Part shown: positions 62,355 through 64,000 of the stretch, piece after piece
Numbering within the stretch: position 1 is the first letter of the stretch
Layout: the number at the start of each line of letters is the position of its first letter
Assembly (NCBI GenBank): GCA_033763975.1
Contig: JANRJM010000018.1
Coordinates: forward strand, 290,333 to 354,332
Direction: 5' to 3'
DNA length: 64,000 bases
Source of the DNA: Planctomycetota bacterium
GTDB lineage: Bacteria > Planctomycetota > Phycisphaerae > Phycisphaerales > UBA1924
Program-made: the position numbers and the translations under genes
Notes under the pieces: model-generated
The model's database searches: none
What the model was told of the DNA's origin: nothing
What the model saw: the letters and a program-made list of their open reading frames with translations, nothing else

Positions 62355-63389
62355 CTACAGCTCGCGCACGAGCATCACCTGGCACGCCCACGTGAGGCCC
62401 GCCCCGAACCCGACGACCGCCACCAACTGCCCCGGCCGCAGCGAGCCCCGCGCACGCTCCAGCGCGATCGGGATCGACGCCGACGCGGTGTTGCCCGTGT
62501 CGCCGATGTCGACCACCAGTCGCTCCGGGCCGATGTCGAGCTGCCGCCCGACGGCCTCGATGATCCGCGCGTTCGCCTGGTGCGGGATGACCACGTCGAA
62601 GTCGCCCGGCGAGACGCCCACGCCCTTGGCGGCCTTCCGCAGGCAATCGGTCATGCGAAGCACCGCCGTCTTGAACACCTCGCGCCCGTGCAGTTCCAGC
62701 GTGTGCCACGCGGTGGCGACCGACTCGGCCGACGCCGGGGTGCGGCTTCCGCCGGCCCGGACACGGATGAGATCGGCCCCGCGCCCGTCCGCGCCGATGT
62801 CGGAATAGATGATGTCGAATCGCCCCCGCGCCGCGACGACCGCCGCCCCCGCGCCGTCCCCGAAGAGGATGCACGACTGGCGGTCCGCGTAGTTCGTGAT
62901 GCGCGTCAGCGTGTCGGCGCCGATCACCAGCACGCGCTTGTTCATCCCGCTCTTGATGGCGGCGGCTGCGAGTTGCATCGCGTACCCGTAGCCGGCGCAC
63001 CCGGCGTTCACGTCCATCGCCGGCACCCCGCTGCACCCCAGGGCCGCCTGCAGATGGCACGCCGACGACGGCACGGGCGTGTCCGGGGTCGACGTCGCGA
63101 CCAGGATGAGGTCGAGATCGGTGGGGGAGAGGTGGGCGTCTTCCAGCGCTCGCAGGGCCGCGAACCGGGCCATATCGCTGGTGGCCTCTCCCGGTGCGGC
63201 ACACCGCCGCCCGTGGATGCCCGTCCGTTCGACGATCCACGCGTCAGAGGTGTCGACGGTGAGCGCCAGTTCGTCGTTCGTCAGGATGCGGCTTGGCAGG
63301 TAGTGGCCGAGCCCGAGGATCGAACAGAGCGCGGGGGGCAGGGACGCGATTCGGGACGAAGTCAAAGTCGGTGCCAGGGCGTGTCGCAA
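62355..63389 (-). CDS. fabH: beta-ketoacyl-ACP synthase III
   Basis: Initiates fatty acid synthesis by condensing acyl-CoA with malonyl-ACP. A 344-residue protein with catalytic Cys in DVNAGCAGYGYAMQLA, His in VIPHQANARIIEAVG and Asn in GDTGNTASASIPIAL; ILGLGHYLPSRILTNDELALTVDTSDAWIVERTGI is the family N-terminus. TTG at 63389 is taken as the start because GGAGG lies 7 bases upstream and the encoded residues lead into the domain. It converges on cinA. Confidence 0.95.
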   Translation of the reverse strand: MRHALAPTLTSSRIASLPPALCSILGLGHYLPSRILTNDELALTVDTSDAWIVERTGIHGRRCAAPGEATSDMARFAALRALEDAHLSPTDLDLILVATSTPDTPVPSSACHLQAALGCSGVPAMDVNAGCAGYGYAMQLAAAAIKSGMNKRVLVIGADTLTRITNYADRQSCILFGDGAGAAVVAARGRFDIIYSDIGADGRGADLIRVRAGGSRTPASAESVATAWHTLELHGREVFKTAVLRMTDCLRKAAKGVGVSPGDFDVVIPHQANARIIEAVGRQLDIGPERLVVDIGDTGNTASASIPIALERARGSLRPGQLVAVVGFGAGLTWACQVMLVREL

Positions 63390-63652
63390 GAAGAAACCTC
63401 CACGGGCGCGCGAAACGCGCGCACCCACCCGACGCGGTCCCGCCCCATTCGGGCCGGGCAGGGCATTGACACTGTAGCCAGTCCCGCCCCGAGGGGGGTG
63501 GTGGAACCCCGCGGCGCACTCGGGTACACTTTCCGCGATTCTGGTTCTGTGCGTCCGGAGTCGGACGCGGTTCTCAGGTTCCCCGACGCTTCCTCGTGCC
63601 CGAGTTCGAGACGCCGGTGGTTCATGTTCGGGCACATGCAGGAAAGTTCGGG

Positions 63653-64000
63653 ATGAAAATCTACGTTGGAAATCTGCCGTTCCAGACGACCGAGGATGAA
63701 CTCCGCGGGCTCTTCGAGCAGCACGGCGAAGTCTCCAGCGCCTCGCTCGTCATGGACCGCGAGACGGGCCGCCCCCGCGGCTTCGGCTTCGTCGAGATGC
63801 AGAACGATGAGCAGGCCCGCGCCGCGATGACCGCCCTCAACGGCGCCAACGTCGGCGGGCGCGACCTCGTCGTCAACGAGGCCCGTCCGCGCGAGGACCG
63901 CGGCGGCTTCGGTGGCGGCGGCGGCGGCCGTTCGCGCGGCGGCTTCGGCGGCGGCGGCGGTGGTGGCGGCTACGGCGGCGGCGGCGGTGGCGGCGGCTAC
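63653..64000 (+). CDS. RRM RNA-binding protein with glycine-rich tail (3' end outside window)
   Basis: At least 116 residues. The first 82 are a single RRM with both RNP motifs: KIYVGNLPF (RNP2) and RGFGFVEM (RNP1). From about residue 83 the tail is glycine-rich (RGGFGGGGGGRSRGGFGGGGG, then GGYGGGGG). This is the cyanobacterial/planctomycete small Rbp architecture, comparable with cold-induced RNA chaperones. GGAAAG precedes the ATG. The frame is open at the window edge, so the tail length is unknown. Confidence 0.95.
   Translation, partial: MKIYVGNLPFQTTEDELRGLFEQHGEVSSASLVMDRETGRPRGFGFVEMQNDEQARAAMTALNGANVGGRDLVVNEARPREDRGGFGGGGGGRSRGGFGGGGGGGGYGGGGGGGGY

Overview
The window looks like chromosomal DNA of a planctomycete, most likely of the Phycisphaerae. 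I infer this from the very high GC, a pre-pilin ending in the planctomycete H-x9-DG type tail, a secreted protein with paired dockerin-like calcium loops, an N-terminal FEALETRLAL segment resembling the planctomycete LEPR-type surface signature, an ECF sigma factor linked to a Ser/Thr kinase, and a kinase carrying a WD40 array. The species cannot be named from sequence alone.

Region 1 (1-17.8 kb) is an envelope and general-stress island. It holds an exported SDR oxidoreductase (cut by the window edge), YqjE/YqjD-like membrane proteins, a BON protein with a huge GYGQGQY repeat, a PRC-barrel protein, a YciE/YciF ferritin-like protein, a BON lipoprotein, a sigma-70 family factor followed by an OmpR-type regulator and histidine kinase, an entericidin-like lipoprotein, a CsbD protein, a lipoprotein beta-carbonic anhydrase, a cation exchanger broken at a G9 tract, and a tandem universal stress protein. 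Several of these families are RpoS/osmotic-stress genes in enterobacteria; here they cluster around their own sigma factor. Two divergent promoter regions share a 17-bp motif.

Region 2 (17.2-31 kb) is housekeeping and repair: a DCC thiol oxidoreductase, purD, folD, tatA, a secreted beta-helix/PA14 protein, YedK/HMCES, an ABC-F ATPase, a Tat-exported superoxide dismutase, and the Ku-LigD end-joining pair. Between sod and the ABC-F gene lie two 60-bp direct repeats whose only two differences are compensatory changes in a hairpin.

Region 3 (30.9-39.6 kb, minus strand) is a tightly overlapping type II secretion/type IV pilus-like operon: PilZ, GspE, GspF, GspG, three further pre-pilins, a PilX/GspK-like protein, a PilM-PilN fusion, PilO and a PilP/GspC-like protein. 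No secretin or pre-pilin peptidase is present in the window.

Region 4 (39.7-42.06 kb) is rpsB-tsf, preceded by a structured leader.

Region 5 (42,056-56,706) is a 14.6-kb integrative element inserted in the 3' end of a tRNA-Val(CAC) gene. Its ends are a 26-bp direct repeat, one copy inside the intact tRNA and the other a tRNA 3' fragment behind tsf. Its tyrosine integrase lies against the tRNA and overlaps the att core. Across the core the reading frame is preserved, so the excised circle would encode an integrase about 100 residues longer. The cargo is an ECF sigma factor, a protein that shares a C-terminal domain with its neighbour, a Ser/Thr-kinase-STAND ATPase, a membrane protein, a 16-repeat WD40 kinase, a 5'-truncated hsdR, a frameshifted gene remnant and a hicAB toxin-antitoxin pair. 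The sigma / shared-domain protein / kinase-STAND operon is the best candidate here for an undescribed system.

Region 6 (56.8-64 kb) returns to the chromosome: a pre-pilin-like protein, a small exported protein, a LamG/dockerin secreted protein, cinA, fabH, and an RRM RNA-binding protein with a glycine-rich tail that runs off the window.
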